Shown here one piece after another: positions 8,362-16,962 of a stretch of 64,000 nt of DNA. Each line of letters begins with the position of its first letter. Positions within the stretch are counted from its first letter, which is position 1. Below the pieces are notes generated by a model. It had not been told where the DNA came from. It saw nothing but the letters and a program-made list of their open reading frames with translations, and did not search any database. The position numbers were made by a program, and so were the translations under genes. This DNA is from Chelativorans alearensis (lineage in GTDB: Bacteria; Pseudomonadota; Alphaproteobacteria; Rhizobiales; Rhizobiaceae): positions 36,316-100,315 of the forward strand of contig NZ_WQNI01000017.1 in the NCBI RefSeq assembly GCF_010993735.1, read 5' to 3'.

Positions 8362-9141
8362 ATGGGATTCGAGGAGATCACCTATAGCGAGGACGGCCCG
8401 ATCGGCACGCTCACGCTCAACCGTCCCGGTGACGGAAACATGTTCACGGCCCGCATGTGCCACGAGGTGCGGGATTGTCTAAACGCGGTGCGCCGCGAAA
8501 CACGGACGAGGGTTATCGTGTTGACCGGAGCCGGCGAGAAGTTCTTCTGCCTTGGCGGCCGCAAGGACGGCATGGAGGATACGCTTCTGTATGCAGGCGT
8601 GCTGCCGACGCTCGAGATGTACGAGGCCATCGACCGTCTCCAGAAGCCGGTCATCGCGTCAGTCAATGGCTATGCCGTCGGCGGCGGCAATGTTCTGCAG
8701 ATGGTCTGCGACATCACGATCGCCAAGGAGAGCGCGATCTTCAGGCAGGTCGGGCCGATGATGGGCAGCTTCGATGCCGGTTATGGAACTTGGTATCTCG
8801 AAGACCTGGTCGGCAAGAAGCGCGCCAAGGAGATGTGGTACCGCAACCCGAAACTCTCTGCCGCCGAAGCGCTGGAATGGGGATTGATCAATCACGTGGT
8901 GCCGGATGACGAGCTCGAGAGCGCGACCCGCAAGCTGGCGCTCGAAATCGCCGATCGGGGCGCCTTGGCTCTGGCCTCTGTGAAGGCGGCCTTCAATGCG
9001 CGTCACGGCGGGGTCTCCGGCCTGTCGCGGATGGCGCACGACCTGCTGCTGCGGACCTATCTCGAGACCGAAGAGCACCACGAGCTGTCAGCCGCCTTCG
9101 CCGAGCGGCGCGCACCCGACACGGACAAGTTCGGTCACTGA
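8362..9141 (+). CDS. BadI/MenB-like crotonase (2-ketocyclohexanecarboxyl-CoA hydrolase type)
   Basis: 259 residues, GGAGG 4 nt before ATG. The stretch GYAVGGGNVLQMVCD, then IFRQVGPMMGSFDAGYG and LVGKKRAKEMWY, follows the pattern of BadI (hydrolytic opening of the 2-ketocyclohexane-1-carboxyl-CoA ring) and MenB (naphthoyl-CoA synthase), including the SxDxGYG element. No men genes are present, so a BadI-type ring-opening or C-C bond hydrolysis is the better guess. It is divergent from the TctC/SDR/hydratase operon, with which it probably forms one pathway. The substrate remains open; alicyclic acids are the family's known targets. Confidence 0.78.
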   Translation: MGFEEITYSEDGPIGTLTLNRPGDGNMFTARMCHEVRDCLNAVRRETRTRVIVLTGAGEKFFCLGGRKDGMEDTLLYAGVLPTLEMYEAIDRLQKPVIASVNGYAVGGGNVLQMVCDITIAKESAIFRQVGPMMGSFDAGYGTWYLEDLVGKKRAKEMWYRNPKLSAAEALEWGLINHVVPDDELESATRKLALEIADRGALALASVKAAFNARHGGVSGLSRMAHDLLLRTYLETEEHHELSAAFAERRAPDTDKFGH

Positions 9142-9241
9142 TCCGGGGCCGGGTTGGCACGCATTTTGCGGATTTCAGGACGATCGCCGGCAGGGGTTGA
9201 CGGACCGGCGGCAAACCACCGAGACGGAGCGCAACAAGGAC

Positions 9242-10195
9242 ATGTCTTCTTCTGCCCGACACTTCCGCCTTTTAATCCTGGGCTCCGGGCCGGCAGGTTA
9301 CACGGCCGCCATCTATGCGGCGCGCGCCGGGCTGGCGCCGGCGCTGATCAGCGGCTGGATGCCAGGCGGGCAGTTGATGATCACGACCGATGTCGAAAAC
9401 TGGCCGGCCGACGCCAATGCCGTCAACGGACCTGAGCTTATGGCCCGTTTCGCGCAGCATGCCGAGCAACTCGGGACGGAATTGCTCACCGACCAGATCG
9501 TGTCGGTTGAGCTGGGCGCCCGACCGTTCCGCCTGATAGGCGAGTTGCAGGAATACACCTGTCACGCGCTGATTGTCGCAACCGGTGCCACCGCGCGCTA
9601 CCTCGGCCTCGACAAGGAGCAGGAGCTTTTGGGTCGCGGCGTCTCTCCTTGCGCGGTTTGCGACGGCTACCCATTCAAGGGCAAGCGGGTCGCCATGGTC
9701 GGTGGAGGCAACACCGCCGTCGAGGAAGCGCTCTACATGAGCAACATCGCCGAGCATGTGACGGTCGTTCACCGCCGCGACCAGTTCCGCGCGGACAAGA
9801 TCCTCGTCGACCGGCTCTTGGAGAAGGTAGACGAGGGTTCCGTGTCGATCATCTGGGATCACGTGGTCGAGGAAATCCTCAGTGACGACGGCGGCGTGAT
9901 CGGGATCGCCCTTAAGTCCACCAAGACCGGCATCCGGCAAGAGCGCGAGGTCTCGGCGATGTTCGTCGCCATCGGGCACACGCCCAACACCGGGATCTTT
10001 AAGGGCCAGCTTGAGATGGAAAACGGCTATATCGTCACCAAGGGCGGGCGCGCCGGGGGGGCGACCCGCACCAGCATCGACGGCGTCTTCGCCGCGGGCG
10101 ACGTGCAGGACATGATCTATCGTCAGGCGGTGACGAGCGCGGCCAGCGGCTGCATGGCGGCTCTCGACGCGGAGCGGTATCTGAGCCGGTTCTAG
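9242..10195 (+). CDS. trxB: Thioredoxin-disulfide reductase
   Basis: 317 residues, normal length. FAD motif LGSGPAGYTAAIYAAR near the N-terminus, redox centre CAVCDGYPF (Cys137 and Cys140; the second position is Val instead of the common Thr), NADPH motif GGGNTAVEEALYM, and the FAD-closing VFAAGDVQD. It transfers electrons from NADPH to thioredoxin in the cytoplasm. The ATG is chosen where family similarity starts; an AAGGA precedes it closely. It follows the BadI-like gene by 100 bp. A 32-bp piece of this gene reappears at 13199-13230. Confidence 0.92.
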   Translation: MSSSARHFRLLILGSGPAGYTAAIYAARAGLAPALISGWMPGGQLMITTDVENWPADANAVNGPELMARFAQHAEQLGTELLTDQIVSVELGARPFRLIGELQEYTCHALIVATGATARYLGLDKEQELLGRGVSPCAVCDGYPFKGKRVAMVGGGNTAVEEALYMSNIAEHVTVVHRRDQFRADKILVDRLLEKVDEGSVSIIWDHVVEEILSDDGGVIGIALKSTKTGIRQEREVSAMFVAIGHTPNTGIFKGQLEMENGYIVTKGGRAGGATRTSIDGVFAAGDVQDMIYRQAVTSAASGCMAALDAERYLSRF

Positions 10196-10798
10196 GACCC
10201 GAGCAGGGGGCTCTCACGAGCAATGTGTCCGGTTGCGTCTCGCAAAGGCGTCGCCGTACGACAATCACGTGTTTTACGGGGATGAAGCCTTTGGTCCTCC
10301 GGTTGGCGCGCGCTGCCTTCGGCGCATTGGGTATGAGCGGCCGGATGCTGCTGTCGTCGGGGAACAGGTTGATGATGACCGCGTTCGGCCATACCGGCAG
10401 CAAGCATCTGCTCGGGGCGGTTCGCCATTGGAGGCCGGTACGCAATTTGCCGGGTCGCGGTAGTCGGGCGCGTGCCCCTCTTGTGCAACAGAGCCGTCGA
10501 CATGGCACAAGATTTGCGCCGCCCTTGCCAGGCTTCACTAGGATAAGGCGATCCTACCGCCATTCGCCGTATGCCCTACGAGAACCGAATGAATCGGGAG
10601 CAGGCGCGCAAATTTGCGATCTCCACCCTTCGGTGCACTGGCGAACAAGTAGCAGCCGGCCAATTCGGCGAAGCGTGAAATGAGGCGGGCGTCAACTAGC
10701 GCCGCCTATGAAACTGCACTTGAGCTCCGCCCTATGGAGCACCGTGGGAGAATGTGATGCCGCGGTGCAATAGAATGCGGAAAACGGGAGGAACTTCC
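10196..10798. other. Gene-poor stretch, probably decayed DNA
   Basis: About 600 bp with open frames on both strands but no recognisable protein family and no consistent coding signal. I see no intact insertion-sequence ends. The segment around 10604-10788 has a partial look-alike after the hydrolase gene (12532-12680), including AATAGAATGC at 10769. The ribosome site GGGAGGAAC for the hydrolase is at its right end. Confidence 0.4.
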
Positions 10799-12433
10799 AT
10801 GTCAACCAAATCACTAGCTCGCGGTTCATTGTCGTTGTTGCTGTCGTCGCTGGTTCCGGCGGCCGCGCTTATGCTGCCTGTCTCGCCGGCCAAAGGACAA
10901 AGCTTCGTCAATCCCGGCAATCCCCCGCCCGACTGCACTAGCATATTTCCCGAACTGGAAAGCGAGCGGGTCTGGCCAGGATACTTGGCACAGTGGGACT
11001 CTGGCGAGATCTGTATTCCATTCACGCCTACAGATCATCTGCGACCGGCTGACTACTCTGGCGGCGACTACTACGTCGAGGAATTTACCGACAGCCGGAT
11101 AGCGGAGAGATGGCAGGAGTGCAAACAAGACCCTGCATGCGCAGAGCGCTACTTGGAAGCTGCGAGGCGATCCACCCGGTTTGTGGAGCGTAAAACCGGT
11201 ACCGTTGACAGTTTCGGCGCCATTGATCCGGAAGGAGATGTCGATCTGGCCGACATTCGGCGCCCGATCTATTTCGGCGCGGAGCAATTCGCCGAACCCA
11301 TTGCCGCTGCCGACGCCAGCACTTACATCGTCGAATTCACCGCGCCGCGCGACGGATACGAGCGCGAGCATCTGGGGATGACCGATACGATCAAGCTGCG
11401 CGGCTGGTACATCCAAGGCGAAGGCGTCGACGACGGCAATGGGAAGAAGGTCCGCGCGCTCATCGTCGTCAACAATGGCGGCGGTTCCGAAATCACCGCA
11501 CTCGCGCATCGCTGGTACGAACTCGACGCGGCGACCGGCGGATATATGCCGAGACAGGGCGATCTCGCCAATGAATCCTCGGGCATGGCGCCCTGGCGCT
11601 ATCACGTCCATGATCTCTACGCCGCCGGGTTCGACGTGCTGTACACGGACCGGCGCGGCAACGGAATCTCCGGCGGTGTTGCGGGCTACAACAACCTGGT
11701 CGAGCAGGCGAACGACATCTTTCGCATGATGGAGCAGCTGAACAGCGGCGATGGTCTCCGCATCCTGACGCCGGTGGGCGAAGCGCTGGAAGGCGCGGCG
11801 GCCGCCCGCGTGCCGACCGGAGGCGTGAGCCCGTATGAGCTGCCGACGGTGGTGATGGGCTATTCGCGCGGAAACTATGCAGCGCAGTGGTTCATGCACA
11901 AGAACTTCGTGGAGAACTGCGATTACGGCCCGGCCGGAAAGACCTGCAAGGAGGCGGTCGGGTTGGCGAATATTCGCGGAGCCATCGTCTATGGCCCGAA
12001 CGTTGGTAGTCTCGGATATCGTTATGCCGCCGACGGCGAGGACGTTCGTGAGGCCGCACTCCGCCACGAGTTCTATATTGCGCAGCTCCACGACAGCGAT
12101 GTGCTCGCAAATATCCACAAGTGGCCCGGGCTGCAGATCATCAGGGGCACATTTGACGACGTCGAAGGGTTGGAGGGCTCGCTCTATGGTTATCGGCGGA
12201 TCACGGGACTGAAAGACATATCGGTCTTCGCTGGCCAGCACGGATTAACGCGCCACCCGCCCGAAATCATGGATCATGTTGGAGAGCGCATGGTGGCGTT
12301 CGCTACCGCTGCGGTACTTGGACATGACGAGGTTGATGGCAGCAAGGACCCCGCGGACCTGAAGGAGCTCGTGTTATCGGCGCCGCAGCTCTGGGACATG
12401 GGCATAGGAAAAACAAACTGGAAGCCCCTTTGA
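10799..12433 (+). CDS. Secreted alpha/beta hydrolase of unknown specificity
   Basis: 544 residues from the ATG at 10799, with GGGAGGAAC just upstream; earlier ATGs are not well placed. Residues 1-36 (MSTKSLARGSLSLLLSS onward, ending AKGQS) look like a Sec signal peptide, so the enzyme is exported. LIVVNNGGGSE and YTDRRGNGISGG resemble the oxyanion and RG-type loops of alpha/beta hydrolases. MGYSRGN is the nucleophile elbow with Ser356, and GQHGLTRHPPE may supply the catalytic His. The large insert before the elbow is unusual. It probably cleaves an ester or similar bond outside the cytoplasm. No operon partner; flanked by decayed sequence. Confidence 0.72.
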   Translation: MSTKSLARGSLSLLLSSLVPAAALMLPVSPAKGQSFVNPGNPPPDCTSIFPELESERVWPGYLAQWDSGEICIPFTPTDHLRPADYSGGDYYVEEFTDSRIAERWQECKQDPACAERYLEAARRSTRFVERKTGTVDSFGAIDPEGDVDLADIRRPIYFGAEQFAEPIAAADASTYIVEFTAPRDGYEREHLGMTDTIKLRGWYIQGEGVDDGNGKKVRALIVVNNGGGSEITALAHRWYELDAATGGYMPRQGDLANESSGMAPWRYHVHDLYAAGFDVLYTDRRGNGISGGVAGYNNLVEQANDIFRMMEQLNSGDGLRILTPVGEALEGAAAARVPTGGVSPYELPTVVMGYSRGNYAAQWFMHKNFVENCDYGPAGKTCKEAVGLANIRGAIVYGPNVGSLGYRYAADGEDVREAALRHEFYIAQLHDSDVLANIHKWPGLQIIRGTFDDVEGLEGSLYGYRRITGLKDISVFAGQHGLTRHPPEIMDHVGERMVAFATAAVLGHDEVDGSKDPADLKELVLSAPQLWDMGIGKTNWKPL

Positions 12434-12639
12434 CACTTTGAACGGTCGGCTGCCACTCAATTAAGGACCGCACCTTCGTCCGTCCGGGTGCGCAGAGCAT
12501 CTGACTGACGAAAGTCGGATGAAAGGCTGGCGCGCGCAAATCCGCGATGGCCAGTAATGAATGCGGGCACCAATTTTAAATCGCACGGAGACAGGAGCTC
12601 TGGGTTCCTAGCAAAGCGGAGGGGGGCAGTGCCAAAGTG

Positions 12640-12680
12640 AAATAGAATGCAAAAAGGGATTAACGCCCGTGTCAATGAAT
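12640..12680 (+). repeat. Imperfect copy of the hydrolase gene's 5' region
   Basis: AATAGAATGCAAAAAGGGA followed by TAACGCCCGTGTCAATGAA aligns with the start region of the hydrolase at 10769-10809 (AATAGAATGCGGAAAACGGG, GAGGAACTTCC, ATGTCAACCAA) with few differences. It looks like the leader and first codons of a second, related gene that has been destroyed just downstream. Similarity is by eye only. Confidence 0.4.
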
Positions 12681-12762
12681 TGTACGCCTTCGAGGAAGGC
12701 CGCTTGGTTGTCGCATGCGCGCGTGACAGCGTGCCGCTATGATGGCTAGCGGCTCAGGCGGC

Positions 12763-13100
12763 CTCGGCGGCCACTGGTTTTTCGCTCTGCTGCTTCCAGG
12801 TCTAGGGCAGCAGATCGTGGATGCGATTCTGTGGGTGGACCGGCATGCGGGCGAAGGCGTCAGCGAGCCACGTCTGCGGGTCGACGTCGTTGAGACGCGC
12901 CGTCTGGATCCGCGTGATCATGACGGCGGCCCGTTCGGAGCCGGCGAACAGCATGCCCGTCTGCCCAGGGCCGGTCCCAGCAAGGCGCGTTCGGCCGCGT
13001 TGTTGCTGAGACAGATCCGACCGTCCTCGGCGAAGCGCGTGAAGTCGCTCCAGCGCTTGAGCAGGTAGTCGATCGGTCCGGCGACGGAGGATGGGGAAAC
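12763..13100 (-). pseudogene. IS66-family transposase remnant, C-terminal end
   Basis: Read on the minus strand in two frames, the segment gives pieces matching the end of IS66 transposases: RWSDFTRFAEDGRICLSNN, AAERAL, then AKLNDVDPQ-like ARLNDVDPQTWLADAFARM and PQNRIHDLLP. A stop codon replaces the Trp of the usual LLPWTW ending, and at least one frameshift separates the pieces. The N-terminal three quarters and the helper ORFs of IS66 are missing. This is a dead fragment. Confidence 0.72.
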
Positions 13101-13198
13101 AAAGTCTCCCGCATGCAGAACGCTGATGCAGCGGGCGGCGAGGCCGAGATCTTATGCAGAGGCCGCCTCCCTTCGGGCTGGGTCTTGAGCTGTTGTTC

Positions 13199-13230
13199 GT
13201 CGCAACCGGTGCCACCGCGCGCTACCTCGG
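13199..13230 (+). repeat. 32-bp exact copy of a trxB segment
   Basis: The 32 bases at 13199-13230 are identical to 9575-9606 inside trxB (the part encoding VATGATARYLG); the flanks differ completely on both sides. Direct base-by-base comparison supports this. It is a scar of recombination or of a decayed duplicate, not a gene. Confidence 0.85.
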
Positions 13231-13285
13231 GCTCGCCGCGGTTCGGACCGGGTGTGAATCGGCACCGAACGACGACCCTACGCCA

Positions 13286-13310
13286 AAGGCCCGATAAGGG
13301 CCTTGGTTTT
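13286..13310 (+). terminator. Rho-independent-type hairpin
   Basis: AAGGCCC (13286-13292), loop GATAA, GGGCCTT (13298-13304), followed by GGTTTT. The geometry is that of an intrinsic terminator on the plus strand, though no intact gene ends here. It probably belongs to DNA carried with the neighbouring fragments. The rest of 13100-13524 shows nothing I can name. Confidence 0.5.
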
Positions 13311-13524
13311 GCGAGGGAAGTGAGAACCCCGAGGGGCGCCGTCGGCGCCGGTGCTGGCCCTGGGTAGTGTGCTGCATATTTCCAAGTAATATCATGTATT
13401 TGCTGCCAATCCACATGGGGCAACCTTCAGTGCTGATTCACAGGTAGTGAGCAGATAGCATTCTATTCCGCCGCTGAAACGGCTTGAAGTCCAAGCCGCG
13501 GCGGCCTCGTCCGGGTCGATGTGA

Positions 13525-14628
13525 TCACGAGATAACTGCTAGCGGCGAACCCAGAAGCGACTTGTCGACCTCGATGCCAAGACCGGCTCCCTTTGGAGCC
13601 GAGCCCAAGCCAGCTTCTGACCGTGGCTGGTAGCCTGCGACGTGCTCGTTTGTCCAATCGTTGAAGAACGAGGCGTGCATCAGTGACACCGGCAGGGAGC
13701 TGGCGGCCACATGGGCAACGGCGGCGGAAATCACGTCGCCGCCCCACATGTCCTCGATGCAGAAGGTCATGCCGAGGTCCTGCGCCTGGTTGCGCATGGC
13801 GACCGCGGCACTGATCCCGCCCACCCGGCCGAGCTTGATGTTGATCGATCCGGCTTTCGCCTCGTATTTGGCCCGATAGAGGTCGGCGGAGGTGACAACG
13901 CTCTCGTCCATGATCAGGGGCAGGGGCGTCATCGTTCTAACGATCGCGCAATCGGCCATTTCCCGGCACGGCTGTTCCACATAGAGATCCAGCCCTTCCA
14001 AAAGACGCACTGCTATGATCGCATCCTGCAAGTTCCAGCCGCCGTTGGAGTCGGCGATGACGACCATATCGTCGGACGCCGAATCCATGACGGAGCGGCA
14101 GCGCGCCGCGTCTTCGTAGGGATCGTTGCCGACCTTGAGCTGGAACCGACGAATGCCCGCGTTTCCGCGGGTCGTCACATACCGTGCCATTTCCTCTGGC
14201 GAGGCCAGCGGAACGGCCTCGTAAAGCGGAAAGGTGTCTTGCTGCACACCGCCGAGCAACGCGGCTATGGGGAGGTTGACCGACTTGCCGAACAGGTCCC
14301 AGCAAGCGATGTCGATGGCGCTCTTCGCGTTGTTATGCCCCATCAAAACGCCGTTCATCGCACGGCCGATCATGGTGGTGTTGGTGGGATCCTGTCCGAT
14401 CAGATGCGGTGCCAGCTCCTGGAGCGCAGCGCGGGTGCTGCCGTGGAACGTGGGGAGATACGTTCCCGACAGGGTCGCCGTTTCGCCCCAGCCTTCAAGG
14501 CCGGTGTCCGTGAGCACCCTGACCAGGGTCGAGTCCTGATGAGTGGCGGCACGGCCTCCGGACATGACATATTCGCCGTGGGCGTAGGAGAGCTTGTATC
14601 CGTAGGCTTCAATGGACTTGATCTTCAT
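13525..14628 (-). CDS. Enolase-superfamily (MR/MLE) enzyme, hydroxyproline dehydratase/betaine epimerase-like
   Basis: 367 residues, full length. Probable catalytic residues: Lys165 in RFQLKVG, metal ligands Asp193 (IADSNGGW), Glu219 (VEQPC) and Asp241/Glu242 (MDES), second acid/base Lys265 (IKLGRVGG). The N-terminal capping loop YVMSGGR resembles cis-3-hydroxy-L-proline dehydratase, and the domain pattern also resembles 4-hydroxyproline-betaine 2-epimerase. The upstream gene is an ornithine-cyclodeaminase-family reductase, the usual partner that reduces pyrroline-2-carboxylate. A role in hydroxyproline-type amino-acid breakdown is therefore attractive, but the precise substrate is inferred. 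Last gene of a minus-strand operon. Confidence 0.75.
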   Translation of the reverse strand: MKIKSIEAYGYKLSYAHGEYVMSGGRAATHQDSTLVRVLTDTGLEGWGETATLSGTYLPTFHGSTRAALQELAPHLIGQDPTNTTMIGRAMNGVLMGHNNAKSAIDIACWDLFGKSVNLPIAALLGGVQQDTFPLYEAVPLASPEEMARYVTTRGNAGIRRFQLKVGNDPYEDAARCRSVMDSASDDMVVIADSNGGWNLQDAIIAVRLLEGLDLYVEQPCREMADCAIVRTMTPLPLIMDESVVTSADLYRAKYEAKAGSINIKLGRVGGISAAVAMRNQAQDLGMTFCIEDMWGGDVISAAVAHVAASSLPVSLMHASFFNDWTNEHVAGYQPRSEAGLGSAPKGAGLGIEVDKSLLGSPLAVIS

Positions 14629-14684
14629 GATTTTCGTTCCGGAGATGTTTCGATGTTAGATAGCGGTGAGGGGAAGCGGTCAGC

Positions 14685-15662
14685 TCAAGCGCCCTTTAGG
14701 TTCCGGTATGCGAGCGCTCCGGCTGCCAGATCGGACAGGCCGGTGCCCACGGCCTTGAAGACGGTAATCTCGTCTTCCGACTTGCGGCCGGGAAGGCGCC
14801 CGGAGCACAGATCGGACAATGTGCCGACGATGTCGGATTCCTTGATGCGCCCGGCCTTGATCGGACCAATGAGATCACCCGTTTCCCGGAACGCGTCGGT
14901 CGAGTCGATATAGACCGAGCCCCTTGCGATACATTCGTCATCGGCCTCGCGCATGTGAGGGGTGAAGCTTCCGATGAGATCAAGATGGGTGCCTGGGGCC
15001 AGCCACTCGAACCTGATGAGCGGCTCGGTGGAAAGTGTGGCGCAGGAGATGATGTCCGCCGCGCGGACCGCCTCTTCCAGGTCGTAGGTCACCTGTGCGG
15101 CGATGCCTTGGGCGTTGAGCGTGGCCACGAGCTTCTCGCTGGACGTGCGTTCGCGATCCCAAACCGTTATGTCTTCAATATCACGTACGCATTTGAACGC
15201 GTAGGGACTGAGCGAGCCGATCCGGCCCGCCCCGACGATCAACAGGCGACGCGCGTCTGCGCGCGCCAGGTAAGAGGCGGCGAGCGCCGCCACGCCGACA
15301 GTTCGCCGCCCCGTGATCTGATTGCCGTCGATGAGGGCCAGGTGCTCGCCGGTCGTCCCGTCACACAGCATGTATGTCGAATGCAGACCAGGCAGCCTGC
15401 GGGCGGTGTTGCCGGGAAAGATCGTCACGATCTTGACGCCGATCACCCCGCCATTGGTCTGCCAGGAGGGCATGAGCAATAGCGTTGCTTCGGTTCCGTC
15501 GGCTTGCGAGATGGAATGGTGGTGTCGCAAAGGCACCTTGGCATCTTGCGCGAAGGCGTCGCGGATAGCGGGGATCAGTTGATCGTACGGCAATGCCGCG
15601 GCCGCCTGCTCAGGACCGAATACCGGAATCGTGGCGGAAGCACCCGCTGTTTCGTTGGTCAT
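14685..15662 (-). CDS. Ornithine cyclodeaminase/mu-crystallin family protein (imino-acid reductase candidate)
   Basis: 325 residues from the ATG at 15662, with AAGGAG about 10 nt upstream. The frame stays open to 16004 but that extension has no family similarity. The NAD(P) site is LLIVGAGRIGSL. Substrate-side residues are in LLLMPSW, GVKIVTIFPGN and STYMLCDGTTGEHLALIDG, and the end GTGLSDLAAGALAYR is family-typical. Members are ornithine cyclodeaminase, ketimine reductase or delta1-pyrroline-2-carboxylate reductase. Next to a hydroxyproline-dehydratase-like gene the last is the best guess. Cytoplasmic. Confidence 0.85.
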   Translation of the reverse strand: MTNETAGASATIPVFGPEQAAAALPYDQLIPAIRDAFAQDAKVPLRHHHSISQADGTEATLLLMPSWQTNGGVIGVKIVTIFPGNTARRLPGLHSTYMLCDGTTGEHLALIDGNQITGRRTVGVAALAASYLARADARRLLIVGAGRIGSLSPYAFKCVRDIEDITVWDRERTSSEKLVATLNAQGIAAQVTYDLEEAVRAADIISCATLSTEPLIRFEWLAPGTHLDLIGSFTPHMREADDECIARGSVYIDSTDAFRETGDLIGPIKAGRIKESDIVGTLSDLCSGRLPGRKSEDEITVFKAVGTGLSDLAAGALAYRNLKGA

Positions 15663-15808
15663 GAAGTTCAATCTCCTTGTACTACGCGGGTCATCAAACC
15701 ACGCGCCAGAGAACCGGGGCCGCGGATGAAGACGGTGCCGTAGCCGGTCATCTGGGCGCCGCGTGTGATGACCGGGGGTTGCCTGTCTGTCGACGATTTT
15801 CGCCTCCG

Positions 15809-16816
15809 TCAGGCGCCCCACACCTCTTCGAGCACGCGCAGCCAGTTCAGGCCAAGCACCTTGCGGATATCCTCGGCGCCGTAGCCGCGTCGGTCCAGTT
15901 CCTCCGTCAGGGCGGGCAGCTTTTCGGGCGTCTCCATTCCCTGCGGGTAGAAATGGGGCGGACGCGGGTAGCAATCCCCGCCCCAGCTGCCCGTTTCTGC
16001 CCATTGATCATAGTCGGCAATGGACTTTTCGTCCGGGCAAATGCCGTTTTGGCCGATGTAATAGTCTATGGCGAGCGCCGCGTGGTCGATGCCGCAGACT
16101 TCGACGATTTTGTCAATGTGGTTGGCGAAATCGCCGATGGTCGGCCGTTCGCCCTCTTTGACCAGAAAACCTGGATACCCGGTCACCCCGATCACCCCGC
16201 GAGTGTCGGCCACGGCCTTGAGCGTGGCATCGTCAGCGTTGCGGCTGCAGGCATAGACGCTGGAAGCGTTGGTATGGGAGAAGATGATCGGGCCCTCATT
16301 GAGTTCAATCGCCTCCATGACCGATCTCTGTCCGGTATGGGACACATCGACGATGATTCGCAGGTCGTTGCAGCGCCGGATCAGGCGGCGGCCGAAAGCA
16401 CTCAGTCCGGCGTCGCTTTCTTCCAGGGCGCCGTCGGCCACGCGATTGCGGGTGTTGTAGGTCAGTTGCACAATGCCGACCCCGAGCGCCTTGTAGATGT
16501 TGAGGAGATTGAGGTCGTCGTCCACCGGATCGGCTCCCTGGAAATGCAGGATCACCGCAGTCTTGCCCTCCGCCTTCGCCGTCCTGATGTCGGCGGCGGT
16601 GCGCGCGAGGATCAGGTCGTCCGAGCGGCGGATGTGCTCGAGCCAGGACCCGATCTCCTTCATTGCCGTACCCGAGGGCGACCAGCCGCCGACGGTAGGG
16701 GTCACTGCCGTCGCTCCGCCGGCCCGGTAGAGCGGCATCCATTTCTTTTCCATCAGGAGAGGACAGACCAGGTCGACGATGATCGCGTCCTCATGGAGGG
16801 CTTTGAGGTCAGGCAT
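15809..16816 (-). CDS. M19 dipeptidase-like protein with altered metal site (copy 1)
   Basis: 335 residues from the ATG at 16816 (GGAG 5 nt upstream). The fold and later motifs are those of renal/membrane dipeptidases: VDVSHTGQRS and IIFSHTNASSVY carry two zinc-binding His residues, and ALAIDYY keeps the Asp. The first metal motif HxD is replaced (AIIVDLVCPLL), and the bridging Glu position reads Gln (ILHFQGADP). The paralogue at 23989-25002 shares both changes. No signal peptide. The gene opens the minus operon with the OCD-family and enolase-superfamily genes, opposite a LysR gene. Activity on dipeptides is doubtful; amide or lactam hydrolysis or another reaction is possible. Confidence 0.78.
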   Translation of the reverse strand: MPDLKALHEDAIIVDLVCPLLMEKKWMPLYRAGGATAVTPTVGGWSPSGTAMKEIGSWLEHIRRSDDLILARTAADIRTAKAEGKTAVILHFQGADPVDDDLNLLNIYKALGVGIVQLTYNTRNRVADGALEESDAGLSAFGRRLIRRCNDLRIIVDVSHTGQRSVMEAIELNEGPIIFSHTNASSVYACSRNADDATLKAVADTRGVIGVTGYPGFLVKEGERPTIGDFANHIDKIVEVCGIDHAALAIDYYIGQNGICPDEKSIADYDQWAETGSWGGDCYPRPPHFYPQGMETPEKLPALTEELDRRGYGAEDIRKVLGLNWLRVLEEVWGA

Positions 16817-16962
16817 AGGGGCTCCGAAATGTTTCTTCTTCGCGGCCGGCCGCGTTTGTTGCCGCATCCTATGCATCCAGATTCATCAATAATAATAAAA
16901 TATTTTTCCGAGATTCCATAAAACATGTATATAGATTTGTGGGCTACGCACAGGACGATTCC
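16817..16962. promoter_or_regulatory. AT-rich divergent promoter between dipeptidase-like gene and LysR gene
   Basis: 146 bp with a striking AT-rich core (16885-16935, runs of AATAAT, AAAATATTTTT) in otherwise GC-rich DNA. Position between a LysR gene and a divergent operon is the classical site for LysR binding (T-N11-A boxes). I cannot fix a single box. A similar AT-rich block lies at 17872-17907 before the TRAP genes, suggesting that both are controlled alike. Confidence 0.5.

Noticed and set aside
15663..16004. N-terminal extension of the OCD-family protein
   Set aside because: The extra 114 residues overlap the M19-like gene and are Arg/Pro-rich noise; family similarity and AAGGAG point to the ATG at 15662.
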